52,031 nt of DNA from positions 1-52,031 of the forward strand of contig NZ_JASBQE010000089.1 in assembly GCF_029960785.1 (NCBI RefSeq), in the 5' to 3' direction. The notes beneath the pieces are model-generated. The model searched no databases. It was not told where the DNA came from and saw only the letters and a list, made by a program, of their open reading frames with translations. The translations under genes were made by a program, and so were the position numbers. Below, piece after piece: positions 33,270 to 41,970 of this stretch; the first letter of the stretch is position 1; each line of letters begins with the position of its first letter. Source of the DNA: Polyangium sp. 15x6 (GTDB taxonomy: Bacteria > Myxococcota_A > Polyangia > Polyangiales > Polyangiaceae).

Positions 33270-34604
33270 ATGCCCGATACCGCCTCGCAGCTTCTCCCGT
33301 ACGACCAGATCAAGCAGCAACTCGACACGGGCGCCGTCGCGTGCCTCGCGTCCGCGAGCCCCGAGCTCGTGAACGCGCACCTGCCGGTGATCTCCTACAA
33401 GAAGTCCACGATCACGGTCGAGCTCTCGTTCCAGAGCCTCCCCAAGGAGGCGTTTTTCCCGATCGTCGACGTGCTTGCGCAGTATTTCCGGTACTTCTCG
33501 GAGTTCCGCCGCAGCTATTTCGGGGTCGCGGTCGTCGCCGACCATCACAGCCCCTTCGATCGCCGGATGTCCGAGCGGCGGAAACCGGGTGAGGGGCCCG
33601 AGCTCCCGCCGCCGATGAAGGTGACGTTCCGGTTCGATCCGAAGGGGCACGGCGCGATTCATTTCGAGAAAGAGGCGCTCCTCCTGCAAGAGGAGGTCAA
33701 TTGCATCCTCGACGTCCTGCGCAAGTATGCCTTCCATACGAGCGACGCGGCGAACGCGAGCTCGCCCAAGCAGAAGCTCGCCGAGCTCGGCGCCGTGGTC
33801 TTCGAGGCGAGCCCCGCGTTCTCGGAGGACCGCATCGCCGGCTACGAGCGCACGAAGCGCGAGGTGCGCGAGACCATCGTCCTGCCGCTCCTCCACCCCG
33901 AGATCTTCATGGCCGTCGGCGAAATGGCCCGCACGCGGCCGGGGGCGAGCGTCCCGCGCGCCGTCCTGTTCGAGGGACCGCCGGGCACGGGCAAGACCAC
34001 GATGGCGCGCGTCATCGCGAGCCAGAGCGGGATCCCGCTCGTCTACGTGCCCGTCGAGTCGATCATGAGCAAATGGTTCGGCGAGTCGGAAAAGAGGCTC
34101 GACGCGATCTTCGACCGGGCCGGCGCTCTTTCGCGGAGCATCGTCTTCCTCGACGAGATCGACGCCTTCGCCGGCTCGCGTGATCGGGCGATGCACGAGG
34201 GGACGCGGCGCATCCTCTCGGTGCTGCTCCGCCAGATGCAGGGGCTCGTCGATACGAGCAACGTGGTGGTGATTGGCGCGACGAACCGCAAGGACGACCT
34301 GGATCCGGCGCTCCTCAGCCGGTTCAACCTCTTCGTCCATTTCCCGCTCCCCGACGCGGAGGAGCGCGCGGCCATCCTCGCGTATTATGCGAAGCACCTC
34401 GAAGCGGAGGAGCTTCGTTCGCTCGCGGAAAAGGCCGAGGGGCGGTCGGGGCGTGAGCTCGAGGATGCGTGCGGCGTGGCCGAGCGGATGTGGGCCTCGC
34501 AGATCATCGCGACGAACGCGAGCGTGACGCCGCCTCCGGTGGAGACGTACGCCACGGCGTTCCGGTTGAAATTCCGAGGATCGGGGGGAGGCGGGGCTAC
34601 TTGA
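33270..34604 (+). CDS. AAA+ ATPase
   Basis: A 444-residue protein. Residues 1-200 are a distinct N-terminal domain that probably binds a substrate or partner. The AAA module follows: Walker A GPPGTGKT at 236-243, Walker B FLDEIDA with Asp295 and Glu296, and the second region of homology around GATNRKDDLDPALLSRF with its Arg finger. The pore-loop-like KWFGESEKR resembles Vps4/katanin/FtsH-type unfoldases. There is no membrane or protease domain. It may remodel a protein complex; no partner is adjacent. It converges on a lipoprotein gene and overlaps its end by eight bases. Confidence 0.85.
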   Translation: MPDTASQLLPYDQIKQQLDTGAVACLASASPELVNAHLPVISYKKSTITVELSFQSLPKEAFFPIVDVLAQYFRYFSEFRRSYFGVAVVADHHSPFDRRMSERRKPGEGPELPPPMKVTFRFDPKGHGAIHFEKEALLLQEEVNCILDVLRKYAFHTSDAANASSPKQKLAELGAVVFEASPAFSEDRIAGYERTKREVRETIVLPLLHPEIFMAVGEMARTRPGASVPRAVLFEGPPGTGKTTMARVIASQSGIPLVYVPVESIMSKWFGESEKRLDAIFDRAGALSRSIVFLDEIDAFAGSRDRAMHEGTRRILSVLLRQMQGLVDTSNVVVIGATNRKDDLDPALLSRFNLFVHFPLPDAEERAAILAYYAKHLEAEELRSLAEKAEGRSGRELEDACGVAERMWASQIIATNASVTPPPVETYATAFRLKFRGSGGGGAT

Positions 34605-35796
34605 CCTTCGGGCAGGCCGCGAGATCGGCTTCCTTGAATTTTTTGCCGTTCTCGATGTCCTTCTTCGTCACGTCCACGTTGCCCTGCGTGGCGTCCTTGA
34701 CGGGCACCCACGCCGCGTCCTTCCCGGCGAAATCGGTGAACATCGCGACGGCGCTTTGCTCGAGCTCGAGCTGCTTCTGGAGCGCGGCGAGGTAGGCGTC
34801 GTCGGCCTGCGTGAGCGCCGCGCAGCCGTTCTTGAGTTGCTCGACCGTCACGCTGGCCGTGTCTTTCTTGTACTTGTTCACGAGCGCGTCGTACGCCTCG
34901 GCGGCCTGCGTGCGCGCGCCCATGGCGATGACGCCGGCGGCGAGGCGCTGGTTGCGCGCGAGCTCGTACTGGGCGAACGCGATCGGGGGCGGGGCGCCCT
35001 GGAACAGGCCGTCCTTCGCGGAGCTCAGGAACATGAACGTGTAGGGCACCGTGAGCTCGGTCGACGTCGTCTTCAGCGGGAGCGCGGCGACCTTCGGCTG
35101 CAGGCACGTGGCGACCTGCGTGCCGTTCGGGTCCGTCGGCGGCTTGATCGTGACGGCCGGCGCGCCCGCCTGCGTGAGCTTGACCTGGGCCGTGAGGACC
35201 ACCGGATCCGCGCTCTTCCACGGCGCATAACAATCGCAGAAGCTGCCCTGCGCGAGCCGGATCGTGCCGGCCACGTCGGAGCCCTCGCCGACGCCCATCT
35301 TGACCGAGGGCATCACGCTGGCGATGTGCTTGTATTGCACCTCGGCCGTCACGTTGCTCGCGGCGCCGGCTTTCTTTTCCCAGTCGGGGGCGGTCGCGGT
35401 GAACTTGTCGACGGCGGCCTTGATGCATTGCTCGCCGGCGGGCGTGATGTTCTGGCCCGTGATGGCGTGCGCGAGCTTGCCGCCCGAGAGGGTGGTCTTG
35501 AGGGCGAGGTCCGTCTCGTCCGCGGGGCCGCGGTTCTTCGGGTCGACGAGGCATTCCATGACGAACGGCCGGGCCGCGACGAGCAGGCCGGTGAGCACTT
35601 CGCTGTTGATCTTCTCCGGCAGGGCGGGCGCTTGCTGGAAACAAACGCCGAGATCGACGGGGTTGATGTTCACGATGCGCTGCTGCGTGGAGACGGGGCC
35701 CGTCGGGCCGGCGCCCTGGCCGGTCTGCGATGCGCCACCACACCCGAGCCCGAGGCCGAGGGCGAGGAGCGGTAGAGCTTTGCGGAGATGGATCAT
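34597..35796 (-). CDS. Lipoprotein of unknown function
   Basis: A 399-residue protein with a lipobox LGLGC (Cys19), a Gly/Ser/Thr linker and a globular part with several conserved-looking cysteines (CFQQAP, CLVDPKNRG, FCDCYAPW). The C-terminal third is helical and Lys/Asp/Gln-rich. GGAAG with five bases to ATG supports the start. I do not recognise the family. Proteins of this make-up are frequent in the outer envelope of myxobacteria. Confidence 0.65.
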   Translation of the reverse strand: MIHLRKALPLLALGLGLGCGGASQTGQGAGPTGPVSTQQRIVNINPVDLGVCFQQAPALPEKINSEVLTGLLVAARPFVMECLVDPKNRGPADETDLALKTTLSGGKLAHAITGQNITPAGEQCIKAAVDKFTATAPDWEKKAGAASNVTAEVQYKHIASVMPSVKMGVGEGSDVAGTIRLAQGSFCDCYAPWKSADPVVLTAQVKLTQAGAPAVTIKPPTDPNGTQVATCLQPKVAALPLKTTSTELTVPYTFMFLSSAKDGLFQGAPPPIAFAQYELARNQRLAAGVIAMGARTQAAEAYDALVNKYKKDTASVTVEQLKNGCAALTQADDAYLAALQKQLELEQSAVAMFTDFAGKDAAWVPVKDATQGNVDVTKKDIENGKKFKEADLAACPKVK

Positions 35797-36002
35797 GGCT
35801 TCTTCCAGGTGGTTTTACCGGCGTCCTGCCGGCGGGCGCGGAGCTTAGCGGAAGGGCTCGGCGGGGCACAAGCGCGGCGGGCACGGTTTTTCCGGCCGCC
35901 GTAGGGCAGGGACGGATCCCTTTTCTGGAACCCTCGCGGCTCCTCGAACGTCAGAGGTCATCGGCCCGGCGAGCGCCGGGTGGATCGGACGGAGGTTCGG
36001 GC

Positions 36003-37250
36003 ATGGACGTTTCGGGCAGCGAGGGCAGGGGGCAGGGCGAGGGGCCGGCGGGCGAGACGCGGCGATCGGGTGGGGTCGCGCGGATCGTGCTCCTCCTCGG
36101 GGCGGCGCTCTCGGTCGTGGCGGGGCTCGAGTGCACGCCTTCGCAGCGCGCGAGCGCGAAGCCGGAGGCGCCGCTCATCACCGCCGAGCATCGCCCGCGG
36201 TTTCCTCGGAGCCCCCACGCGAACCCGCGCTGGTCCTGGCCCGCGATGGCGCAATTCCAGTCCATGTACGATCAAGCCGAGCGCCAGGCCAAACCCATTC
36301 GCCTCGCCCACGGCCTCCTCGTCAAGGACGTGGACGGGCAGCACGCGGAGGTCGACGACGTGGTGCTCTCCATCGAGCGCGAGGCCGAGGGCGATCTCTA
36401 CGAACTCCAGGTCGAATTCGCGGCGACCGACGAGGCGTACGATCAAGCTCGTTTCTGGAACCGATCCGGCTGGAAGCTCGTGACGGGCTCGATGGAGCGG
36501 GCCGCGGCGGGCGTGCCGCTCGTGTTCGAGAGAGGTTCGTCGCGGATTCGAATCGAGCCGACGTACGTCTCGTCCGAGGGCCGCATTCCGATGGAGGCGC
36601 TCGACGCCTGGTCGTACGTGGCCACGCTGCTCGCGTCGGATCCGCCGGTGTACGACACCACGCGTGCCACGTTCGAGGAGGACGCGGAGGAAAAGATCGC
36701 GGCGGCGCGGGCCGCGGGCGACAAGGAGAAGGCGCTCTCGTATTATCGAATCTGGCGCCCGATGGGCCGCTGCTCGATGGATTCTCGGCCCGCGCAGGTC
36801 GCGCGCGAGTACGCCGAGCTCTGTTACGAGATGGGCAAGCTCGGCTGTTTCCTCCAGCTCCAGCTCCGCATCATGGGCGACCAGTTCGACCGGGTCGCAT
36901 ATTCGAGTTATGGCGAGGCCTCGCACGCGACCGAGGCGGAGCGGCTCACGGAGACGGGGCTCGACGTGGACACGTTCCTGCTCGGGCTCGCGCTGCGGTT
37001 CAGCGGCGTTTCGCGCCAGGGTGAGCTCGGTGGATACCGGCTCGTGCGCTCGATCAAGGAGTCGGGGCGCGCGGCGCCGATCGCGGCGAGGCTTTCGGCG
37101 TGGGCGAAGGACGGCACGTTCGACGACCATAGCAGGCTCACGGCGACGCAGATCCTCGCGCTGCTCGAAGAGGACGCGGCGCTCGCGGACGAGGAGTCGC
37201 TCTCGGAAATCGCGCGGTTGTGGCTCGCGCGGCATCGAGCGAAGAAGTAG
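36003..37250 (+). CDS. Membrane-anchored protein of unknown function
   Basis: A 415-residue protein. A 25-residue Gly/Glu-rich cytoplasmic start is followed by one hydrophobic segment (around 26-42) that ends in GLEC; it may be a signal anchor or an atypical lipobox. The rest is soluble, mixed alpha/beta, with a helical second half (about 210-410). GGAGG lies eight bases before ATG. It ends 11 bases before the SGNH hydrolase gene, so both probably share a transcript. No family is recognised. Confidence 0.6.
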   Translation: MDVSGSEGRGQGEGPAGETRRSGGVARIVLLLGAALSVVAGLECTPSQRASAKPEAPLITAEHRPRFPRSPHANPRWSWPAMAQFQSMYDQAERQAKPIRLAHGLLVKDVDGQHAEVDDVVLSIEREAEGDLYELQVEFAATDEAYDQARFWNRSGWKLVTGSMERAAAGVPLVFERGSSRIRIEPTYVSSEGRIPMEALDAWSYVATLLASDPPVYDTTRATFEEDAEEKIAAARAAGDKEKALSYYRIWRPMGRCSMDSRPAQVAREYAELCYEMGKLGCFLQLQLRIMGDQFDRVAYSSYGEASHATEAERLTETGLDVDTFLLGLALRFSGVSRQGELGGYRLVRSIKESGRAAPIAARLSAWAKDGTFDDHSRLTATQILALLEEDAALADEESLSEIARLWLARHRAKK

Positions 37251-37261
37251 TCTTTCCGGTC

Positions 37262-38629
37262 ATGATCGCGATACGTCCGACCTTCGCTCTGCCGTTCGTC
37301 CTGCTCGTCGCCGCCTGTTCCATGGACGGACCGAATTCGTCGCCGACCGACGGAAGCGCGAGCGGAAGCGGAGGCGACAGCGGGAGCGGGACCGGAGGCG
37401 GAGGCGGCGGAGGCGGCGGCGGCGGCAGCGTGCCCGAACCGTCCGGTCCGATCCGATATCCGCACGGCCTGCGGCATTCGCCCCTCTCGAAGACCGTCGT
37501 CGAGCGATGGAAAGGCATTCTCGCCACGAGCCCCGGGCGGACGAGCATCTTCGCCAAGGTCGGCGATTCGAATACCGTCAATACCGGGTTCGCGACGTGT
37601 TTCGGCAGCAATGACATCCAGTGGGGCCCGAGCGCCGCCCTCGAGCCTGCGCGCGCGTTTTTCGGGAAAGACCTCGCCGACGGCGCGAAGACCTCGTTCG
37701 AACGGATCACCCTGGCCGCGAAGGTCGGTTGGTCCTCGGGGGCCGTCCTCGCCGGCGATCCTTCGCCGCTCGCCCAGGAGATCGCCGCCATCACGCCGGC
37801 CTTCGCCGTCGTCCTGCTCGGCACGAACGATACCTATCCGCAGGGCATCGAGCCCTTCGCGCAAAATCTCCTTCGCGTCGTCGACGAGCTCGCCGCGGCC
37901 GGCGTCGTCCCATGGCTCACGACCTTGCCCCAGCGCGACGATAACGACGAGGCCCGCGCGCTCGTCCCCGAAATGAATGCCGTCGTCCGCGCCGTGGCCC
38001 AGGCCCGGCAAGCGCCGCTCATGGATCTCTTCGGCACGCTCGCCGAGCTGCCCGATCACGGCCTCGTCGGCGACGGCATTCATCTGCAATCGTTCGCGCA
38101 GGGCGGCGTGCACGCCTGCTGGTTCGACGCCGCGGGCCTCGGCGAGGGGATGAATCGGCGAAACTTGCTCACGATCGAGGCGCTCGACCGCGCCCGGCGT
38201 TTCCTGCTCGAAGGCGAGGCGCCCGAGCCGCGGCCCAAGGATCTCGCGGGGGAGGGGACGTGGGAGAGCCCCTTCGAGATCGACGCGCTCCCCTTCGTCG
38301 ACGATCGCGACACCGCCGCGAGCAAGATCTCCGTCGCGAACCAGTATTCGTGCAGCCCCGTCGACGAGGGCGGATCCGAGGTCGTCTACCGGCTCACGCT
38401 GACCGAGCCGACGAACCTGCGCATTCGTGTGTTCGACGCCGCGGGCGTCGATATCGACGTGCACTTCATGGAGGATCCGGGCGGCGCCGCGCTTTGCGTC
38501 TCGCGCGCCGACAAAGTGCTCGACGTGAACGCGGGCCCGGGGACGTACTGGATCTCCGCGGATACCTACGTGAGCGCGTCCGGGCCTTTGCCCGGGCCCT
38601 ACCTCTTCACCGTGGTCGCGATCGACTGA
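37262..38629 (+). CDS. SGNH/GDSL hydrolase-type lipoprotein
   Basis: A 455-residue lipoprotein (lipobox VAAC) with a Gly/Ser linker containing an 11-Gly run. The SGNH fold shows block I GDSNT with Ser103, block III GTND with Asn189, and block V DGIHL with Asp271 and His274, so the catalytic Ser-Asp-His and the oxyanion Asn all appear present. Residues of about 335-455 form a separate beta-domain like those found at the C-terminus of secreted hydrolases (bacterial pre-peptidase type). It is likely an esterase or deacetylase on cell-surface or external carbohydrate. It is co-directional with the gene upstream. Confidence 0.8.
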   Translation: MIAIRPTFALPFVLLVAACSMDGPNSSPTDGSASGSGGDSGSGTGGGGGGGGGGGSVPEPSGPIRYPHGLRHSPLSKTVVERWKGILATSPGRTSIFAKVGDSNTVNTGFATCFGSNDIQWGPSAALEPARAFFGKDLADGAKTSFERITLAAKVGWSSGAVLAGDPSPLAQEIAAITPAFAVVLLGTNDTYPQGIEPFAQNLLRVVDELAAAGVVPWLTTLPQRDDNDEARALVPEMNAVVRAVAQARQAPLMDLFGTLAELPDHGLVGDGIHLQSFAQGGVHACWFDAAGLGEGMNRRNLLTIEALDRARRFLLEGEAPEPRPKDLAGEGTWESPFEIDALPFVDDRDTAASKISVANQYSCSPVDEGGSEVVYRLTLTEPTNLRIRVFDAAGVDIDVHFMEDPGGAALCVSRADKVLDVNAGPGTYWISADTYVSASGPLPGPYLFTVVAID

Positions 38630-38680
38630 ACGGGCGAATCCCCGGCCCCATCAGCCAGGCTCGTGATACGCTCCGCGCCG

Positions 38681-40342
38681 ATGGCCCTCGTCGCCCACAG
38701 GCCCGTTCCCATCACCACCGTCGGACCGTCGAAGGGGGGAACGACCGTTTTTCGTCACGCTGGAAAGCTCCACGTCACGTGCGTGCTCAAGGCCACGTTC
38801 AACTTCGTTTCCGGCGCGCCGATGCAGCCCATCGCCCCGGAAGAGCTGTTCCGCGCCGAGATGCACCACCGCGACAACCCGACCCGCAGCATTCGCGCCA
38901 CGAGCGACGTCGTGCCGCACCTGCCGCGCGTCGATATCGTGCTTTCCGGGCACGCCTGCGCGCCCGCGGGGACCACCGTGACCCGGCAGGTCGTGCGCCT
39001 CGCCGTCTTCCATGGCCACGCGCTGCTCGACAAGACGCTTCACGTCTACGGCGATCGCAAGGGCGCCGAGATCACGCCCTTCGACAAGATTCCCCTCGTG
39101 TACGAGCGCGCGCTCGGCGGCATCGGTTTCCGGCCGAACCCGCACGGGACGGGGAAAGCGCCCGGATCCTCGCCGCCGAACGTGGTGTACCCGACGGACG
39201 GGAGCATCGTCGCGGGTTTTGGGCCGATCTCGCGCGCGCTCGCGCAACGCAAGTCGCTCCTCGGCTCGCTCTCGCCCATGGCGCTCGAGCAGCCCGTGCC
39301 GGAGATCCCGGCCGATTTCGATTGGTCCTATTTCCAGGCCGCGCCGCACGACCAGCAGATCGAATCGCTCGTGGGCAACGAATGGATCGTGCTCGAGGGG
39401 CTGCACCCGGAGCATCCGCGGATTTCGTCGCGCCTGCCCACGGCGCGGGGCCTCGTGACGCTCTTCGGCCTGTCGCCGGGCGCGCCCGAGGCCGCGCGTA
39501 CCATTGCGATGCGGCCCGACATCCTGCGCATCGACGCGGACACGCTGCGGTGTTCGCTCGTTTGTCGCGTCGTCGTGCCCCTCGATGACGAGCGGGCCCT
39601 CGGCACGTTGCGCATCGCGGGCGGCATCGAGACCGAGGGGCGCCCGCTCGCGCACCTCTTGACCCCGCCGCCGATGCCGGAAAAGAAAGGGCAACCCCTG
39701 GTCACGACGGTCGACGATCTGGCCACGACCACGGCCCGGAGCGATACGTGGTCGCGCGGCGGGAGCGAATCGACGATGGTGCTCGAAGACATCGTGCCGA
39801 GCTCGGAGCCGATGCCATTCGCGCAAAGGTCCCCGCAACACCCGTTCGAAGGGACGTTCGCCCTCGACGGGGACGCGGCGGTCGCCGCGCAGCAGAAGCC
39901 CGCGATTCCGTTCGCAGGCGGGCCCAAGTCCGCGTCGCCCGCGGCTGCGGGGGCTCCCATTCCGGGCGCGCCCTGGTCGAGGGGCCCCGCCGAAGTCGCA
40001 CCCATGCCGATCGTCGAAGAGGTGACGCGGGCCCTCTCGTTCGCGGCGGATCTGGCGAATCTCGATTTGTCGGAGGCAGCCGCCGAGCCGCCGCCCCCGC
40101 CGCCGAGCGCGCCCGTGCCGAGCGCGCCTACGCCGAACCCCGAGCCCGTCGCGCCGAAAGCGCCTCCGACCGCTGCCGCTCCCCCGGCGCCGCCGCGCCC
40201 CGCGCGGACCGATCCGTGGGCGGAATCGCCGAAGGAGCCGCAGGTCGAGATCCCGAAGCCCCCGCCGCCGCGAATCCCGCCGCGGCCGGCGGTCAACAAG
40301 TCGCTGTACGGCGGGTTCGGGCCGCCCAAGAAAAAGAGTTAG
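38681..40342 (+). CDS. DUF2169 type VI secretion accessory protein
   Basis: A 553-residue protein. The N-terminal 300 residues match DUF2169, with FRHAGKLHVTCVLKATF at the start and FDWSYFQAAPHDQQ later. DUF2169 proteins are found beside VgrG and PAAR-like genes and are thought to be adaptors that help load cargo on the T6SS spike. About 200 residues rich in Pro, Ala and Ser follow, probably disordered, ending in a short basic tail. The stop codon abuts the stop of the DUF4150-S41 gene on the other strand (40342/40343). A second DUF2169 domain is encoded at 43647-46079. An ATG six codons upstream is an alternative start. Confidence 0.85.
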   Translation: MALVAHRPVPITTVGPSKGGTTVFRHAGKLHVTCVLKATFNFVSGAPMQPIAPEELFRAEMHHRDNPTRSIRATSDVVPHLPRVDIVLSGHACAPAGTTVTRQVVRLAVFHGHALLDKTLHVYGDRKGAEITPFDKIPLVYERALGGIGFRPNPHGTGKAPGSSPPNVVYPTDGSIVAGFGPISRALAQRKSLLGSLSPMALEQPVPEIPADFDWSYFQAAPHDQQIESLVGNEWIVLEGLHPEHPRISSRLPTARGLVTLFGLSPGAPEAARTIAMRPDILRIDADTLRCSLVCRVVVPLDDERALGTLRIAGGIETEGRPLAHLLTPPPMPEKKGQPLVTTVDDLATTTARSDTWSRGGSESTMVLEDIVPSSEPMPFAQRSPQHPFEGTFALDGDAAVAAQQKPAIPFAGGPKSASPAAAGAPIPGAPWSRGPAEVAPMPIVEEVTRALSFAADLANLDLSEAAAEPPPPPPSAPVPSAPTPNPEPVAPKAPPTAAAPPAPPRPARTDPWAESPKEPQVEIPKPPPPRIPPRPAVNKSLYGGFGPPKKKS

Positions 40343-41401
40343 TCAGGACAGACGGGCGCGGGCCGCGTGGCACGCGGCCGTGACCCACGCGAGGCCGAAT
40401 TCGCCGTCGAGGACGAGATCGGGCTCGACGCCGACGCCGTCGATCGCGATTCCGCCCGGCCCCGTGGAATGCGCGGCCGTGCGATAGGCGAACGAATCCT
40501 CCTCTCCCGGAACGAGGCGCTGCGCGCTGCCTTTTCCGTGGGTCCGCTGGCCGAGGACGAGGGCGCGGCCGTGCGCCTTCAGCGCCGCGGCGAGGATCTC
40601 CGCGGCCGAGCCCGTCGCGCCGTCGACGAGCACGACGAGCGGCATCGTGTACGCCGCTGGCAATTCGGCGCGGCGAACGACCTCGTCCCCTTCGGCGTCC
40701 TCGATCCGGACGATCTCCGCGCCCGCGTCGAGGAACGTCGCCGCCCACGCGACGAGCGCGTCGACGTCGCCGCCCGGGCAGCCCGCGAGATCGAGGACGA
40801 GCGCCCGCGCGCCTTCGGCTTCGAGCTTCCGCGCCGCCACGTGAAAGCGGCTCGTGATGTCCGTCGTGACGACCGCGACTCGCACGTATCCGATTCCGTC
40901 GTCGAGCATCACGGCCGCGAGCGGCGCCGTGCCTGCGCGGCCGAGGATGGCGTCACCGAGAGCCGCGGCGCGCGTGGCCGAGACGCTGTCCGGCGAGGCC
41001 GCGGCCGGGGATTGTGCGTATCCGTAAAACACGTTCACGGCGCTCGGGACCACGACGGCGCCGAGGGCGTTGTTCCCGGTGTTGCCCATCGTCGGGCAGG
41101 TCAGGTTGATCGCGGGCATCTTGTCGACGAACACGATCGGATTGCCCATGACGTACTTGCCCGGGCCCTTCACGGTCCAGTGCGCCGTGCCGGGTTCGTC
41201 GCCGGAGGTCATGGCGATGATCGATCCGAGGTTCAGCGCGTGGACGCCCGAGACCTTCACGATCGGCGAGAACACCGAGGCCTGCGCGTTCATCGCGATG
41301 TTCGGATACGGAATGGGGACGGGGCCGACCGGCGTCGGCGTGAGGCAGACGTCCGGAAACCCGAAATTCATTCCGGCTCCGCGGTTCGATGCAGGGAGCA
41401 T
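40343..41401 (-). CDS. DUF4150 (PAAR-like) domain fused to an S41-type serine protease domain
   Basis: A 352-residue two-domain protein. Residues 1-130 are DUF4150, a PAAR-like tip domain (FPDVCLTPTPVGPVPIPYPN, then MTSGDEPG). After a short Ala/Ser/Pro linker, residues of about 145-333 match the catalytic core of C-terminal-processing (S41) peptidases: VLDLAGCPGG, VVLVDGATGSAAEIL and GQRTHGKGSAQ. Ser265 and Lys290 align with the Ser-Lys dyad of E. coli Tsp (Ser430, Lys455), with the same spacing of 25 residues. No PDZ domain and no signal peptide are present, so export would be by T6SS. GGAGG nine bases before ATG sets the start. It is the last gene of the vgrG operon. A protease effector carried on the spike tip is the simplest reading; no immunity gene is evident next to it. 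Confidence 0.85.
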   Translation of the reverse strand: MLPASNRGAGMNFGFPDVCLTPTPVGPVPIPYPNIAMNAQASVFSPIVKVSGVHALNLGSIIAMTSGDEPGTAHWTVKGPGKYVMGNPIVFVDKMPAINLTCPTMGNTGNNALGAVVVPSAVNVFYGYAQSPAAASPDSVSATRAAALGDAILGRAGTAPLAAVMLDDGIGYVRVAVVTTDITSRFHVAARKLEAEGARALVLDLAGCPGGDVDALVAWAATFLDAGAEIVRIEDAEGDEVVRRAELPAAYTMPLVVLVDGATGSAAEILAAALKAHGRALVLGQRTHGKGSAQRLVPGEEDSFAYRTAAHSTGPGGIAIDGVGVEPDLVLDGEFGLAWVTAACHAARARLS

Positions 41402-41414
41402 GGCAGAGCGCCTC

Positions 41415-41960
41415 CTAGCCCAGGTGGACTTCCTTGCCGTTGATCGAGACTTTTTCCTCGGTGAGGATCGTCGCGCTCTTCGCCTGCGAGTGCATCGAAC
41501 CCTCGACGACCGTGTGCGTTTGTCCAGCTTGCACACTGATGAGCTCCGTGACGCGCTGGCGCAGCGTGGTGAACGCGTGGACGACCTCCGAGGCGATCGT
41601 GCGGATCTTCTTCGAGGTCACGGAGAGCTCGGGCGAGGCGATCTCGACCCCGCGATCCGCTGCGATCCGGAGCGTCCCCCCGGCGCGCAGCTCGGCGTCG
41701 GCGGGGAAATGCAGGACCGCGGGACCCCGCGCGTGCACAACGCCGATGATCCAGTGGCCCTCGGCGTTCCCGATGACGAGAACCTCGTCGCCGGGGACGG
41801 GCTCGTACGCATGGGCGAGGGCGAGGCGCGCGTGGACCTTGCCGCCTTTCGGCAGGTCGACCTCGATTTCGGCGGGGCGGACGGACGCGACCGTCGCCGG
41901 GCCGAGGTAGAGGCCCTTGTCCGCGGTTTCCTCGAAACGCAATCGCGCTACGTTCGACAT
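41415..41960 (-). CDS. DUF3540 T6SS-associated protein
   Basis: A 181-residue protein of the DUF3540 family, found beside DUF2169 and DUF4150 genes in T6SS loci. It has an OB-like N-terminal half (VLVIGNAEGHWIIGVVHARG) and a C-terminal beta-repeat (LRIAADRGVEIASPELSVTS) like the gp5/VgrG needle, so it may form part of the spike between VgrG and the PAAR-like tip. AAGGAG five bases before ATG is one of the strongest ribosome sites in the window. It is 10 bases after the pentapeptide gene and 13 bases before the DUF4150-S41 gene. Confidence 0.85.
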   Translation of the reverse strand: MSNVARLRFEETADKGLYLGPATVASVRPAEIEVDLPKGGKVHARLALAHAYEPVPGDEVLVIGNAEGHWIIGVVHARGPAVLHFPADAELRAGGTLRIAADRGVEIASPELSVTSKKIRTIASEVVHAFTTLRQRVTELISVQAGQTHTVVEGSMHSQAKSATILTEEKVSINGKEVHLG

Positions 41961-41970
41961 GGGGTCTCCT

